Part shown: piece by piece, positions 8,955 to 17,874 of the stretch
Layout of the letters: each line of letters starts with the position of its first letter
How positions within the stretch are numbered: position 1 is the first letter of the stretch
Assembly (NCBI GenBank): GCA_015487635.1
Contig: WFPM01000096.1
Coordinates: forward strand, 1 to 33,934
Length of the DNA stretch: 33,934 nucleotides
DNA from: Rhodothermus sp.
GTDB taxonomy: Bacteria; Bacteroidota; Rhodothermia; Rhodothermales; Rhodothermaceae
Direction: 5' to 3'
Program-made: the position numbers and the translations under genes
Notes under the pieces: generated by a model
What the model was told of the DNA's origin: nothing
Databases searched by the model: none
Seen by the model: only the letters and a program-made list of their open reading frames with translations

Positions 8955-11063
8955 TCAGAACGTCTGGCCGATGCTCAGGTGGAGCCGCAGGCGGCGTTGC
9001 CAGTGCGCCTCCGGGGGACGATCCGTCAGCCCCTGTCGGTAGCGGTACACGTCGGCCGGATCGCGCAGGTCCTCGTAGCTCGGATTGAGCTTGTAGGCCA
9101 GATCGAGCCGGACGAAGCCAGCGGGCGTCTGGTAACGCACGCCCAGACCGGCCGCCCACCGGAAAGCCGTCGTGCGCAGCACCAGCCGATCCTGACCGAG
9201 CTGGCCGCCATCGAGAAAGACAGCCCCCTGCCAGTCGCTGCCGAGTCCCGGCAGGCCGAAGCGCAGCTCCAGGTTCAGCACCAGCTTGCGGTTGCCGCCG
9301 ATTGGCTCGTAGTAGATCGTCGTATCGCCGTCGCTGACCTGCAGACGGGTTACTTTCGGGCCGAGCTGTTGCAGTCCCCAGCCGCGCACATCGCTACTGC
9401 CGCCCGCGTAGAAAAGGATCGGGTCGAATCGGTTCTCGTAGCGCAGGCTGTCGGCACGTCCCAGGCGGCCGGCCAGCGCCTCGCGGCTGCGTCCCAGCGG
9501 CTCCAGCCGCCCAAAGAGCAGGCGGCCAGCCAGCACGCTCCGGCGCGTGAGCGGCAGGTAGCCCGTCAACTCGGCCCCCAGCCGGTAGTATTCGATCTCC
9601 GAACCGATGAGCCCACCGCCCAGCTCGGCAAACGGTCGGATGAGATAGCCGCGCCGGGGATTGAAGTAGTTGTTCGTCCGGCCGAAGGTGGCCGTCAGCG
9701 ACAGGATGCTTTTATCGAACAGGTCGCGCGTGCTCGTCGTGTCGCGCCGCTGCTGCGTGAGCTGCAACGCCCGGCTGAAGGCGTGCTGCAACGTGACGGT
9801 GCGGAACGGATAGATCTCGTAAAACAGGGTGGTGTTCAGACCGAACTCACGCGTGTTGATCTGCAGTGGTTCGTCGCTGTCTTCCAGCAACGGATCGCGC
9901 TGATATTCCAGGAAGGGCGACAGCAGCAGCTCCATCCGCCGCGAAAACAGATAGGGCTGGCGAAACAGCGCGCTGAAGCGAAACAGCCGGGGCGGCGGCG
10001 TGCCCGGACCACGTCGGGCCAGCAGGCCGGTCTGCGCCACCAGGTTCAGCGTGAGCGTGCGGGCATCGCCCAGAAAGTTGCGGTGCGTCCAGCGCACCTC
10101 AGCCCCGAGCCCTTCGCTGCGGCCGAAGCCGCCCTGCAGCACCAGAAAGCGCAACGCTGACTCGGCCACCCGGTAGCGTACGGTCACCGTACTGTCGCGC
10201 GGCTGCGGCGGAATGTCGGCCAGCGCCACGCGGAAGATCTCCAGCCCGAAGAGCTGGCGCTGCCCTTCCACCACCTTGCGTTGCGAAAACAGGTCGCCTT
10301 TGCGAAACGGCAGCTCCCGACGCAGCACACGGTCGCTCACCCGCCGATTGCCTTCGATCTGAATCTCCGAAAAGTAGCCACGCGGGCCGGTATCCACCAT
10401 GAAGCGCAGGTCCACCGTGTTGAAGGTCGAATCGATGCGGGCCTCGGAGCGTACGCGCGCAAAGGCATAGCCCCGATCCCGGAACCAGTTCAGCACGGCG
10501 TCCTGAATCTCCACACGTCGCGCTTCGGTGTAGCGGTCGCCCACCCGAAAGGCGATCCGGCCCCGGAATTGACGCCAACGCTCCCGCAGCCCCGGATCGA
10601 GCGTGGTCACCAGATAGCGTCCCTCCAGATCGAAGAAGCCCACATCCTGGATAATGAGCGGCGGTCCCTCGCGAATGCTCAGTACGATGTGGATCTGGTT
10701 GCGCACCGTGTCGAGCTGCGAGGCGGGATAGGTGATCTCCGTGTGCAGAAAACCGTTGCGGGCATAGAAGCGGCGGAGCCGCACCACGTCGCGGGCCAGT
10801 TCAATGGGATCAAACAGGTAACGGGTAGGAGAGACGAACGGCAACCGGCCCTTGACGCGATCCCACCAGGATGGCGCCTGCAGCACCATCTGCTCCCGGA
10901 GCTGGTCCTCTTCGAAGCTCTTTGTGTCCACGAACCGAAACGAAATGGCTCGAATCGTGGTGCGCTCGTTGACCAGCCACAGCGGCGCCTGCGCCATGAG
11001 CGGCCGCGCCAGCCCCAGCAGCAGCGCCGCGACAATCCCGATCCGACAGCGCCCGCGCTTCAT
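8955..11063 (-). CDS. Omp85-superfamily outer-membrane protein (BamA/TamA-like, POTRA + barrel)
   Basis: A 702-residue exported protein with a signal peptide at residues 1 to about 24 (LLLGLARPLMA). Residues about 30-340 hold POTRA-like modules; the clearest has FSEIQIEGNRRVSDRVLRRE and GDLFSQRKVVEGQRQLFGLE. Residues about 340-702 form the surface-antigen beta-barrel, with the superfamily-type block FYAGGSSDVRGWGLQQLGP near residue 550 and a C-terminal aromatic, IGQTF. The position 12 nt upstream of tamB suggests it is the TamA-type partner rather than the essential BamA, but the annotation could be either. It overlaps the upstream yihY-like gene by 4 nt (ATGA). It acts in the outer membrane, in beta-barrel insertion or lipid transfer. 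Confidence 0.88.
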   Translation of the reverse strand: MKRGRCRIGIVAALLLGLARPLMAQAPLWLVNERTTIRAISFRFVDTKSFEEDQLREQMVLQAPSWWDRVKGRLPFVSPTRYLFDPIELARDVVRLRRFYARNGFLHTEITYPASQLDTVRNQIHIVLSIREGPPLIIQDVGFFDLEGRYLVTTLDPGLRERWRQFRGRIAFRVGDRYTEARRVEIQDAVLNWFRDRGYAFARVRSEARIDSTFNTVDLRFMVDTGPRGYFSEIQIEGNRRVSDRVLRRELPFRKGDLFSQRKVVEGQRQLFGLEIFRVALADIPPQPRDSTVTVRYRVAESALRFLVLQGGFGRSEGLGAEVRWTHRNFLGDARTLTLNLVAQTGLLARRGPGTPPPRLFRFSALFRQPYLFSRRMELLLSPFLEYQRDPLLEDSDEPLQINTREFGLNTTLFYEIYPFRTVTLQHAFSRALQLTQQRRDTTSTRDLFDKSILSLTATFGRTNNYFNPRRGYLIRPFAELGGGLIGSEIEYYRLGAELTGYLPLTRRSVLAGRLLFGRLEPLGRSREALAGRLGRADSLRYENRFDPILFYAGGSSDVRGWGLQQLGPKVTRLQVSDGDTTIYYEPIGGNRKLVLNLELRFGLPGLGSDWQGAVFLDGGQLGQDRLVLRTTAFRWAAGLGVRYQTPAGFVRLDLAYKLNPSYEDLRDPADVYRYRQGLTDRPPEAHWQRRLRLHLSIGQTF

Positions 11064-12040
11064 GCGTCCACTTCAGAGATTGCGGTGGTAGCCGGCATTT
11101 CCTTCCGGTCGCGCTGGTGTTTTTCGTAGAGCAATACCAGCAACGCCCCCAGAATAAACACCACCCCCGAATAATACACCCAGAAGCCGAAGGCCAGGAT
11201 CAGGCCGAAGACCCGTCCGATCGCGGAAATACCGCTATTCGCAAAGCGTTCAAAAAACGTGGAACGGGCCGCGTAAAAGGCGAAGGCGGTCTTGGCCGCT
11301 TCCCAGAGCAGCGCCGCCACGACGGCCCCAATTAGAGCACCTCGGGCGGGCGGCCGAGGCTTCGGTGTAAAGTAGTAGAGCTGGAAGAACATGGCCAGGC
11401 TGAGCAGATAGGGAATGAGCAGACCCAGCACCTGAATAAGCCGTCGCCATCCTTCCCGCACCCACACGTAGTCCAGGTGCAGCCGCTGCAACCATTCCAG
11501 ACCGGCTACGTTGACCGCCTGGATCGCCAGCGAAACGCCGAAGGTCAACAGAAACAGTCCACCGACCTGCACCATCATGCGCAGGTCGAACAGATACCCG
11601 CGCAGGATGGAACGCCCCTGATGCCAGGGCTCATCGAACACCTGGCTGAGCACGCCGCGCAGCGTGGTGAACAGCGTCATTGTGGCATAGAGCAAGCCCA
11701 GAATACCGATCAGGGTGAAGGTGCCGCTGACCCGCTGAAGTTGCTCCAGAAATTGAATGAGCTGGTCACTCTGATAGGGTGGCAGAAAATCCCGAATAAA
11801 GCGGGCCACGGTCTGAAAGGGACGCTCCTGGCGCAGCATACGGCCCAAGATACCGGTCGCCAGCACGAGCACGGGCACGATCGTCACCAGTACCTTGAAA
11901 GCGATAGCCTGGGCCCAGAGAAAGACAGGCTTGCGGTCGAGCAGGTGATAGAGCCCCACCAGGTAGTAGCGCAGCGTTAGCCAGACGCGCCGCATTACCT
12001 CACGAAAAGCCGCCCATCGAAGCTGCATGCCGGACCACAC
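11060..12040 (-). CDS. YihY/BrkB (virulence factor BrkB) family inner-membrane protein
   Basis: A 326-residue integral membrane protein with about six transmembrane helices. It has the YihY/UPF0761 hallmarks: QAIAFKVLVTIVPVLVLATG near residues 43-62, the LRGVLSQVFDEPW segment, and a C-terminal stretch LIGAVVAALLWEAAKTAFAFY followed by FGFWVYYSGVVFILGA. The family has no agreed function; transport or envelope roles have been proposed. The tail is short and charged. The first possible codon is GTG at 12040, and an ATG at 12028 is an equally plausible start; neither has a strong Shine-Dalgarno. It ends in a 4-nt ATGA overlap with the Omp85 gene, so it is probably translated in the same operon. 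ClpX lies 76 nt upstream. Confidence 0.85.
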   Translation of the reverse strand: MWSGMQLRWAAFREVMRRVWLTLRYYLVGLYHLLDRKPVFLWAQAIAFKVLVTIVPVLVLATGILGRMLRQERPFQTVARFIRDFLPPYQSDQLIQFLEQLQRVSGTFTLIGILGLLYATMTLFTTLRGVLSQVFDEPWHQGRSILRGYLFDLRMMVQVGGLFLLTFGVSLAIQAVNVAGLEWLQRLHLDYVWVREGWRRLIQVLGLLIPYLLSLAMFFQLYYFTPKPRPPARGALIGAVVAALLWEAAKTAFAFYAARSTFFERFANSGISAIGRVFGLILAFGFWVYYSGVVFILGALLVLLYEKHQRDRKEMPATTAISEVDA

Positions 12041-12064
12041 AGGTTCCGGAGAGAGACAACGCCA

Positions 12065-12076
12065 GGGCTAAAGCCC
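12065..12076. other. Short palindrome GGGCTAAAGCCC between clpX and the yihY-like gene
   Basis: A 12-nt palindrome with GC-rich flanks lies in the 76-nt spacer between clpX and the yihY-like gene. It is not followed by a T tract on either strand, so it is not a standard terminator. It may be an interspersed palindromic element or a weak processing hairpin; nothing else in the window shares it. Confidence 0.3.
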
Positions 12077-12116
12077 GCGCTCGAAGGGGGTTCCGGCCAC
12101 TTCTGCAACCGTTGCG

Positions 12117-13376
12117 TTACGCGCTGGCGCGACGTTCTTCGTAGATCGGGGCCTCGCCGTAGCGAACCGTTGCAGCCGTAATCCGACACACGCCCACGTC
12201 GGACATCGTGTGAATGTTGAACATAATGTCGAGCATCACCTCCTCCATGACGGCCCGCAGACCCCGCGCGCCGGTCCCCAGCTCCCTGGCCCGCTCGACA
12301 ATGGCATCGAGCGCTTCTTCCTCAAAGATCAGCTCAATGCCATCCATGGCGAACAACTTCTGGTACTGGCGCACCAGTGCATTCTTCGGTTCTGTCAGGA
12401 TGCTCCGAAGCGCTTCGTCCGAAAGCGCCTCCAGCGGCGTAATCACGGGGAGTCGTCCGATAAACTCGGGAATGAGTCCGAACTTGAGCAGATCATCCGG
12501 TTCGACATAGTAGAAAATGCGGGGGTCTTTCGGATCGACCCGCTTGCCTCCCGACGCAAAAAATCCGATCGACGAGGTCGAAAGACGGCGGGCGATAATC
12601 TCTTCCAGCCCCTCGAACGCCCCGCCGCAGATGAACAGAATATTGCGCGTATCGATGTTGATCAGGTTCTGCTCCGGATGTTTGCGCCCACCTTTCGGCG
12701 GCACCCCCGCAATGGTGCCTTCCAGGATTTTCAGCAGGGCCTGCTGCACGCCTTCGCCCGAAACGTCGCGCGTGATCGAAGGGCTGTCGCTTTTGCGGGC
12801 GATCTTGTCGATCTCGTCGATATAAACGATGCCCTGCTCGGCCCGCTCCACGTTGAAGTCGGCCGCGTGCAGCAGGTGCGCCAGAATGCTTTCGACGTCT
12901 TCGCCCACGTAGCCCGCTTCGGTCAGCGCCGTGGCGTCGGAAATCGAAAACGGCACGTCGAGAATACGGGCCAGCGTGCGCGCCAGCAATGTCTTGCCCG
13001 TACCAGTCGGACCGATCAGCAGGATGTTGGATTTTTCCAGCTCAACGTCGTCGTAATCGGACAGATAGTGCTGATTGTCGATCCGCTTGTAATGGTTGTA
13101 AACCGCCACGGCCAGCGTCTTTTTGGCCCGCTCCTGGCCGATCACGTATTCGTCGAGGGCGGCCTTGATCTCCGGAGGGGTCAGGCGACGCCGATGCGCC
13201 TGGGGGCGCCGACGGGCAGCCGCATGGGCCATCAGATCGTTACGTACAATGCCGGCCGCGTCGTGAATGCATCGGTCACAGATGTACACATCGTTCGGAC
13301 CGGCCACCATCGAAAGGACTTCTTGGGTCGTCCGCCCACAGAACGAGCAGCGAATCGTGTCGTCACTTCGGCGCAT
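12117..13376 (-). CDS. clpX: ATP-dependent Clp protease ATP-binding subunit ClpX
   Basis: A 419-residue AAA+ unfoldase that feeds substrates to ClpP in the cytoplasm. Domains in order: the C4 zinc-binding domain (Cys10, 13, 33, 36); a short arginine-rich linker (about 50-66); Walker A GPTGTGKT (122-129); pore loop GYVG (155-158); Walker [10 protein letters not shown] (183-191); the ClpP-docking IGF loop (270-272); the arginine finger in EFIGRLP (304-310); and sensor 2 GARGLRAV (369-376). Length is normal. All catalytic elements are intact, so it should be active. No clpP is nearby in this window, unlike the common clpP-clpX pairing. It diverges from the rRNA methyltransferase gene across a 174-nt gap, which must hold promoters for both. 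Confidence 0.97.
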   Translation of the reverse strand: MRRSDDTIRCSFCGRTTQEVLSMVAGPNDVYICDRCIHDAAGIVRNDLMAHAAARRRPQAHRRRLTPPEIKAALDEYVIGQERAKKTLAVAVYNHYKRIDNQHYLSDYDDVELEKSNILLIGPTGTGKTLLARTLARILDVPFSISDATALTEAGYVGEDVESILAHLLHAADFNVERAEQGIVYIDEIDKIARKSDSPSITRDVSGEGVQQALLKILEGTIAGVPPKGGRKHPEQNLINIDTRNILFICGGAFEGLEEIIARRLSTSSIGFFASGGKRVDPKDPRIFYYVEPDDLLKFGLIPEFIGRLPVITPLEALSDEALRSILTEPKNALVRQYQKLFAMDGIELIFEEEALDAIVERARELGTGARGLRAVMEEVMLDIMFNIHTMSDVGVCRITAATVRYGEAPIYEERRASA

Positions 13377-13550
13377 TACGCTCTCAGGTTACCTGACCGA
13401 AAACTCGGCGCCCTGCTTCCTATGGTAAGAATATCGGCATTGCAGCGCAACCTCTTCAATCACCCGCACAAAACTACCGGTCGCGAGGTGCGTTAAGGAG
13501 CGGGCTGCAACTTACCGTAACTCTCTTTTCCTGCCTCTGGTTCTTCCAAA

Positions 13551-14504
13551 ATGGCCACTACTCTGCCAGAAGCGTTCCTGGCGCGGCTCCGGCGGCTGGT
13601 ACCACCGGAGCGGTTGCCAATGGTCGAAGCGGCCTTCCGGGAGCCGCGCATCACGGCCTTCCGGGTCAATACGCTGAAGGCCGATCGCGACACCGTGCAG
13701 GCCGCGCTGGAAGCCGAAGGCATTCGTCCGCGGCCGGTGGCGTGGTATGCCGACGCCTTCCAAGTGTCCCCGGAAGCGCGCGCGGCACTGCTCGCGAGCA
13801 GGCCCTACCGCGAGCGGTGGATCTACGTGCAGGACCTGGCCAGCATGCTACCGCCGCTGGTGCTGGCGCCCGAACCGGACGCACGCGTGCTGGACCTGTG
13901 CGCGGCGCCGGGTAGCAAGACGCTGCAACTGGCCTGCCTGATGCAGGGCCGGGGCGAAATTGCCGCCGTTGAGGTCGTGCGCCCGCGCTTTTACCGCCTG
14001 AAGGCCAACGTGCAGGCTTACGGCGCCCCCAACGTGCGGTTGTACCTGCAGGACGGCACGCGCGTGGGCCGCTACCGGCCCGAATACTTCGATTACGTGC
14101 TGGTCGATGCGCCCTGCTCTTCGGAGGGACGCTTTCACCTGAGCGATCCCGGCACGTTCGCCTACTGGAGTCCGCGCAAGATCCGCGAGATGGCCCGCAA
14201 GCAGTACCGACTGCTCGTGTCGGCCGTCCGGAGCCTGCGTCCGGGCGGCGTGCTCGTTTATGCCACCTGCACGATGGCGCCGGAAGAAAACGAAGCCGTG
14301 CTCGACCGCCTGCTGCGCACCTTCGAGGGCATGCTGAGCGTCGAACCCGTGGAGCTGCCCCTTTCCAACCAGCTCCCCGGTCTTGAAAGCTGGGACGGCC
14401 GTCCATTCCACCCTGCCCTGCGCCTTGCCCGGCGCATCCTGCCCACCGCCGAAATGGAAGGCTTCTTCCTGTGCCGCCTGCGTAAGCAGCGGTCTATCGC
14501 TTAA
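13551..14504 (+). CDS. RsmB/NOP (NOL1/NOP2/Sun) family RNA m5C methyltransferase
   Basis: A 317-residue SAM-dependent RNA cytosine-5 methyltransferase, probably acting on 16S rRNA. It shows an N-terminal substrate-binding region (FRVNTLKAD, about residues 37-45), the SAM-binding motif [11 protein letters not shown] (114-124), motif [10 protein letters not shown] (186-193) with the release cysteine Cys189, and motif [13 protein letters not shown] (238-248) with the catalytic cysteine Cys240. The C-terminal PUA-like or RsmF-type extension of the longer family members is absent, so this is the minimal catalytic form. I cannot tell RsmB, RsmF or tRNA specificity apart. The start ATG at 13551 lacks a clear Shine-Dalgarno. 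Its TAA overlaps the TAA of the convergent MCP gene. Confidence 0.92.
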   Translation: MATTLPEAFLARLRRLVPPERLPMVEAAFREPRITAFRVNTLKADRDTVQAALEAEGIRPRPVAWYADAFQVSPEARAALLASRPYRERWIYVQDLASMLPPLVLAPEPDARVLDLCAAPGSKTLQLACLMQGRGEIAAVEVVRPRFYRLKANVQAYGAPNVRLYLQDGTRVGRYRPEYFDYVLVDAPCSSEGRFHLSDPGTFAYWSPRKIREMARKQYRLLVSAVRSLRPGGVLVYATCTMAPEENEAVLDRLLRTFEGMLSVEPVELPLSNQLPGLESWDGRPFHPALRLARRILPTAEMEGFFLCRLRKQRSIA

Positions 14505-15799
14505 AACAGCTCAATGCGCGGGCCTTCTTCGTCTGCGTCCCTCGCATGCCCGGACGCGCCAGACGGCGGGCGTGGACGCGAGCGTTCCAGCGGCTCTTGC
14601 AACCACCGCGCGCCTTCCAGGAGGTAGCCTGCCACCTTCTGGAGGACCTTGATCACCTGCTCAAGTTCCTGACGAGCGACATCCTGAAACTGAATCGCTC
14701 CCAGGGTTTCCGAAAGCCGTGCCACTACTTGATTGCTGTTGACCTGCTCGACCACATCGACGAGCGACGAGATGCGCTGATTGTTCTCCCGAAGTGCCTG
14801 TTCAATCTGCCGACTGGCCTGCTGCAGCTCCTGCAATTCCTGCGCATTGGTTTCCATTAACGTGCTCAACTGGCCGATTTTCTCCTGCAGACGATGAGTC
14901 ACCTGGGATACCTGCCGATCGATCGAAGCAGCGATCGTTCGGGTTCGTTCCGAAAGCTTTTGCACCTCGCCCGCAACCACGGCAAAGCTGCGCCCGGCTT
15001 CACCGGCTCGGGTCGCTTCGATCGTCGCATTAAGTGCAAGCAAGTGGGTCTGTCGGGCAATGCTGTCGATCTGGTCGACCAGCGGCTGCAATTGCCGGGC
15101 TTCATCGACCAGTTGATGCAGTTGTCGAAGTTCTTCGCGGGTACGCGTCAGTTGCGCTTCAAGGTAATCGCGAATTTTCTGCTCGACCACTTCCAGTTCC
15201 CGGTTACCCTGTGCCACGAGCTGCACCTCATGAGCAATTTCGGCAATGCGGGCCACCTGCTCCTGCGAAGAGGTATGAATGCGGCTCAGGTGTTCGACCA
15301 CGCGCATGACATCGCTTTCAGTACGTGTCAGCAGCCCCTGCAAACGACCACAGACATCCTGCAATGAGGGCTCTAGCTGGAACAGATCGTCCCCCAACGC
15401 TCGGGCTTCCTGCTGCAACCGCTCAAAAGACTGGCGCAAGTGGTGCAACTCGCGGCGGCTCTCTGAAAGGGTGTGCTGAGCTTGCCCCAGACGCCGTCGC
15501 TGTTGCTCCAACTCCCGACGGAGCGCGCCGATGGCGGCCGAATGTTCTACCTGCGGGGCTTCGGGCGCCGGTACAGTCGAGGCAGCCGATTGCACCCTCA
15601 CCCGTCGATCCCGACGCGAGGGCAGCCTACTGCGCAACACCCATCCCCCCAGAAGCCCCAGCAACCCGCTGCCTTCGACCAGGACCACCACCCAGAAGGT
15701 TGGCCGCCACTCCTGACGCTGCGCAAGCATCCATCCTGAACTACCCAGTACTACACCGAAACAGAGGATACCAACCAGGGGCCATCCGAAACGACGCAT
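14501..15799 (-). CDS. Methyl-accepting chemotaxis-like signalling protein without a sensor domain
   Basis: Taking the ATG at 15799 (a GTG at 15805 is an alternative), this is a 432-residue protein with two close transmembrane helices (about 6-25 and 36-56) separated by a loop of about ten residues, so there is no ligand-binding domain. A long coiled coil follows (about 90-240), then the MCP signalling tip [20 protein letters not shown] (about 249-268) and [14 protein letters not shown]. The tip indicates interaction with a CheA/CheW-type complex. Beyond the returning coiled coil lies [15 protein letters not shown], with Asp373 and Gln377 in the DxxxQ spacing of the CheZ phosphatase. The C-terminus is short, charged and disordered. 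No che genes are adjacent. The upstream region is long and AT-rich. Confidence 0.85.
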   Translation of the reverse strand: MRRFGWPLVGILCFGVVLGSSGWMLAQRQEWRPTFWVVVLVEGSGLLGLLGGWVLRSRLPSRRDRRVRVQSAASTVPAPEAPQVEHSAAIGALRRELEQQRRRLGQAQHTLSESRRELHHLRQSFERLQQEARALGDDLFQLEPSLQDVCGRLQGLLTRTESDVMRVVEHLSRIHTSSQEQVARIAEIAHEVQLVAQGNRELEVVEQKIRDYLEAQLTRTREELRQLHQLVDEARQLQPLVDQIDSIARQTHLLALNATIEATRAGEAGRSFAVVAGEVQKLSERTRTIAASIDRQVSQVTHRLQEKIGQLSTLMETNAQELQELQQASRQIEQALRENNQRISSLVDVVEQVNSNQVVARLSETLGAIQFQDVARQELEQVIKVLQKVAGYLLEGARWLQEPLERSRPRPPSGASGHARDADEEGPRIELF

Positions 15800-16190
15800 C
15801 GGCACACCTGCTCAAGGTTTACGCACCCTGACCTTCCCGCCCTGGATTCTTGCTTTTTAGCTTCTATTTTAGGACATTTATGCTTCCCTTTCCCTTTTTC
15901 ATTAAAATTTAACACAATTTACATAATTTGATTGATCAAATCGTCTTACTAATTAAACTATTAATAAACAACATACTAATCAAATAAAAGCATTGCCTTT
16001 CTTGCAAGAGTATCTGCATCTTATCAGAAGTAGGGAGTGTCTGCGAAGGAAAGCGCTTTACCAAATTGGACCTCTCAGCGACCCGGTACAGGGATATGGG
16101 CACCTTATCGCTTGAAACATGGCCGGTGCCTGTCCAGCAATCGACCATCATGCCTGCAGCGCACGGCACCGTCTCAAGCCTGCTTAGCAG
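15800..16190. other. AT-rich non-coding stretch upstream of the MCP-like gene
   Basis: About 390 bases contain no credible gene. Roughly 15840-16010 is strongly AT-rich, unlike the GC-rich surroundings. It contains the inverted repeat ATTTGAT-TG-ATCAAAT (15926-15941) and two near-identical direct repeats, TACTAATTAAA (15947-15957) and TACTAATCAAA (15974-15984), 27 bp apart. ATCAAAT occurs again at 15979-15985. This is most easily read as the regulatory region of the minus-strand MCP gene. The more GC-rich part, 16020-16190, shows nothing I can name. Confidence 0.5.
15926..15985. promoter_or_regulatory. Candidate operator cluster (ATCAAAT motifs) upstream of the MCP-like gene
   Basis: There are three half-site-like copies of ATCAAAT or its complement: a 7-bp inverted repeat with a 2-bp centre at 15926-15941 and a further copy at 15979-15985. 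The direct repeat TACTAAT(T/C)AAA at 15947 and 15974 lies in the same stretch. The arrangement suggests binding of a dimeric regulator. No specific regulator is identified, and chance AT-richness remains possible. Confidence 0.3.
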
Positions 16191-16217
16191 AAAGGCCTGC
16201 CGCGATAGCAGGCCTTT
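16191..16217 (-). terminator. Bidirectional-type terminator after the cytochrome operon
   Basis: A perfect 10-bp stem AAAGGCCTGC / GCAGGCCTTT (16191-16200 and 16208-16217) with a 7-nt loop. It has A residues on one edge and T residues on the other, so it can work in both directions. It lies 81 nt beyond the stop of the cytochrome lipoprotein gene and probably ends that minus-strand operon. The T tract is only three to four long. Confidence 0.6.
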
Positions 16218-16298
16218 CACCCAGGGTGCTGAAGCCCGAATAGCTTTTGCCCCACAAGGGCCGGGGTATTGCGGTCTATGCGCAATGCCTATGTCTGC

Positions 16299-16625
16299 TC
16301 AACCGTTCGACGAAATCAGAAATTCCCGGATTTTCTGTACCTCCTCTTCGGTCAGGTTGGCCCGCACCCGCATATGGTGGGTAATGATTTCCCACTCTGC
16401 ATCACCAAAGGCTGCAGGCGGCGGGGCATTGTGGCAACGAATGCAGTTCTCCCCCCACAACTGCACCCCCGTCTTCACCTCAAGGGCTCGTACCCGCGGC
16501 GTAGCTTCGCCAACGGTCTCCTGCGCCTGCAGATTGGATTGATAGGTTGCCGGACTACACCCGTAGAGGCTCAATCCGAATGCACCCGCCACTGCCAGCA
16601 CGGTCAGGGTTCTTATCGCTTTCAT
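16299..16625 (-). CDS. Monohaem c-type cytochrome, predicted lipoprotein
   Basis: A 108-residue predicted lipoprotein. Its signal peptide ends in the lipobox LYGC (residues 20-23, lipidated Cys23), and a small haem domain follows with one c-type haem site, CIRCH (61-65). Met85 in HHMRVRAN is the best candidate distal ligand, and a C-terminal helix, TEEEVQKIREFL, closes the class I fold. It would be anchored to a membrane facing the periplasm or, if exported further, the cell surface; sequence cannot decide. It is the third gene of a cassette with a porin and another monohaem cytochrome, 16 nt after the porin gene, with the Shine-Dalgarno-like ACGGAGAG upstream. A role in electron transfer is firm; partner and substrate are unknown. 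Confidence 0.88.
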   Translation of the reverse strand: MKAIRTLTVLAVAGAFGLSLYGCSPATYQSNLQAQETVGEATPRVRALEVKTGVQLWGENCIRCHNAPPPAAFGDAEWEIITHHMRVRANLTEEEVQKIREFLISSNG

Positions 16626-16641
16626 GGCGTCTCTCCGTTGT

Positions 16642-17850
16642 TTAGAATCCGATGGCTACATGAATCATGAAGGCATTTTTGAAAACCCCTCCAGCCTCTC
16701 CTTCTTCTCCGGCAGGCGTCTTGGCCATACCGGCCAGCTCCTCGTGGGGCGCTTCTCCCAGCATATCATTGACCAGATAGCTGAACTTGATTACTGTACG
16801 CCAGTCCAGCCAGTAATTCAGACTGAAGGCGATCTCTCGCCGCTTTTCGCCCCAGGGCGCCTCGGGTGCCAACTGCAACCGGGACAGGCGCCCTACAAAT
16901 TCCATGCGTTTCAGTACATTGCTACGGACAAACGAAGGTTGCAGCGAAGCCTGCACGAAATAGGCCCAGCTTTCATTGTCAAACGTGACCGTTTCGCCCG
17001 GCTCCTGGCCCGGATAGGTTGCGCGATCGACCAGCACAGCATTGTACTGGGCTTTGATGTTCAGCATGCTCTTCAGGAAGGTCAGCCGCCGTACCAGATT
17101 CAGGTCGATCGCATACATCCGTGCAGCTACGTCCTCAAAAGCAGATTCAGCAGCACCTACTCGGGCATACTGTCCGGACAGGCCGATCTCCAACGATAGG
17201 TCTGACAGCGGCAGCACGCTCAGCCGACCTCCGAAGGCTTTGTTTGTATTGTTATCCTCAATCAGACCATAGGTCAGCTGACCTGCCGCATCCGGATCTG
17301 CTTCGCCATCGTTCAACGCCGGACCGTTGACCACGTAGGCCGCATACGTCAGCCGTCCGCCTCCCAGCGGAACGGCGCCGCGCAATTCGATACCAAAGTC
17401 AGAGGCCGGTCCCACTGGATTGTCATGTCCAAAACCCGGCGGTGCTGTGGGCAGACGATTAATCCACGCTGGATGCAGGTTCGCCGAAAAAATGCCAAAC
17501 GGTAAAAGGAACCGCCCCAGCCGCACTGTCAATCGGTTGGTTAGCTTGTAGGATATATTTGCGTATTCCAAGTCAAATTCCACCTCTCCGGCCTCAAAAG
17601 AAACCCCTAACTCTCCCTCAAAAAGCAGTCGGTCCGACTGTCGCCACAGAAAAATGGGGTTAAAACTACCTCCTACAAAGCTGTTCTGCCATGGCTTATT
17701 TTCAAACTTTCGAAATTCAAGGCCGGTATGGCCGTAGCCGCGTACGGTGAAGAGGCTCTGTCCGGGGGTGGGATCCAGCCGCTGGGCCCAGCCAGGTACC
17801 ACTCCGATCCCCAGACCGATCCATAGTGCTATTAGAAATTTTCGTTTCAT
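16642..17850 (-). CDS. Outer-membrane beta-barrel porin-like protein of the cytochrome cassette
   Basis: A 402-residue exported protein with a signal peptide (residues 1 to about 22, ending GWAQ). The mature part is built of alternating amphipathic beta strands ending in the outer-membrane signature phenylalanine (HVAIGF). The block LTVRLGRFLLPFGIFSANL (about residues 107-125) followed by WINRLP is characteristic of porin-like proteins in Bacteroidota and Proteobacteria that resemble phosphate-selective or anion porins. There is no haem motif in the barrel itself. It has a strong Shine-Dalgarno, AAGGAGGA, at 17857-17864, six bases from the start. It lies between two monohaem cytochrome genes with gaps of 24 and 16 nt, so all three are surely one transcript. 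The substrate is unknown; an electron conduit or solute porin are both possible. Confidence 0.82.
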   Translation of the reverse strand: MKRKFLIALWIGLGIGVVPGWAQRLDPTPGQSLFTVRGYGHTGLEFRKFENKPWQNSFVGGSFNPIFLWRQSDRLLFEGELGVSFEAGEVEFDLEYANISYKLTNRLTVRLGRFLLPFGIFSANLHPAWINRLPTAPPGFGHDNPVGPASDFGIELRGAVPLGGGRLTYAAYVVNGPALNDGEADPDAAGQLTYGLIEDNNTNKAFGGRLSVLPLSDLSLEIGLSGQYARVGAAESAFEDVAARMYAIDLNLVRRLTFLKSMLNIKAQYNAVLVDRATYPGQEPGETVTFDNESWAYFVQASLQPSFVRSNVLKRMEFVGRLSRLQLAPEAPWGEKRREIAFSLNYWLDWRTVIKFSYLVNDMLGEAPHEELAGMAKTPAGEEGEAGGVFKNAFMIHVAIGF

Positions 17851-17874
17851 GGCGATTCCTCCTTGAACGTTTCG

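Noticed and set aside
7281-10160. 959-codon plus-strand ORF opposite tamB and the Omp85 gene
   Set aside because: Its product is Gln/Arg/Pro-rich low-complexity sequence with no domain. It spans two well-supported antisense genes, as expected from GC-rich codon bias.
12210-13496. 428-codon plus-strand ORF opposite clpX
   Set aside because: ClpX on the other strand is complete with all AAA+ motifs; this is its reading shadow.
16060-16120. CTGAGA-containing stretch resembling part of a TPP riboswitch on the minus strand
   Set aside because: Only a short match; the other conserved helices and the ACCUGAU-type segment are missing, and no thiamine gene follows.
15936-16220. 94-codon minus-strand ORF in the AT-rich gap
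   Set aside because: It runs through the terminator hairpin into AT-rich DNA, has no ribosome site and resembles no family.
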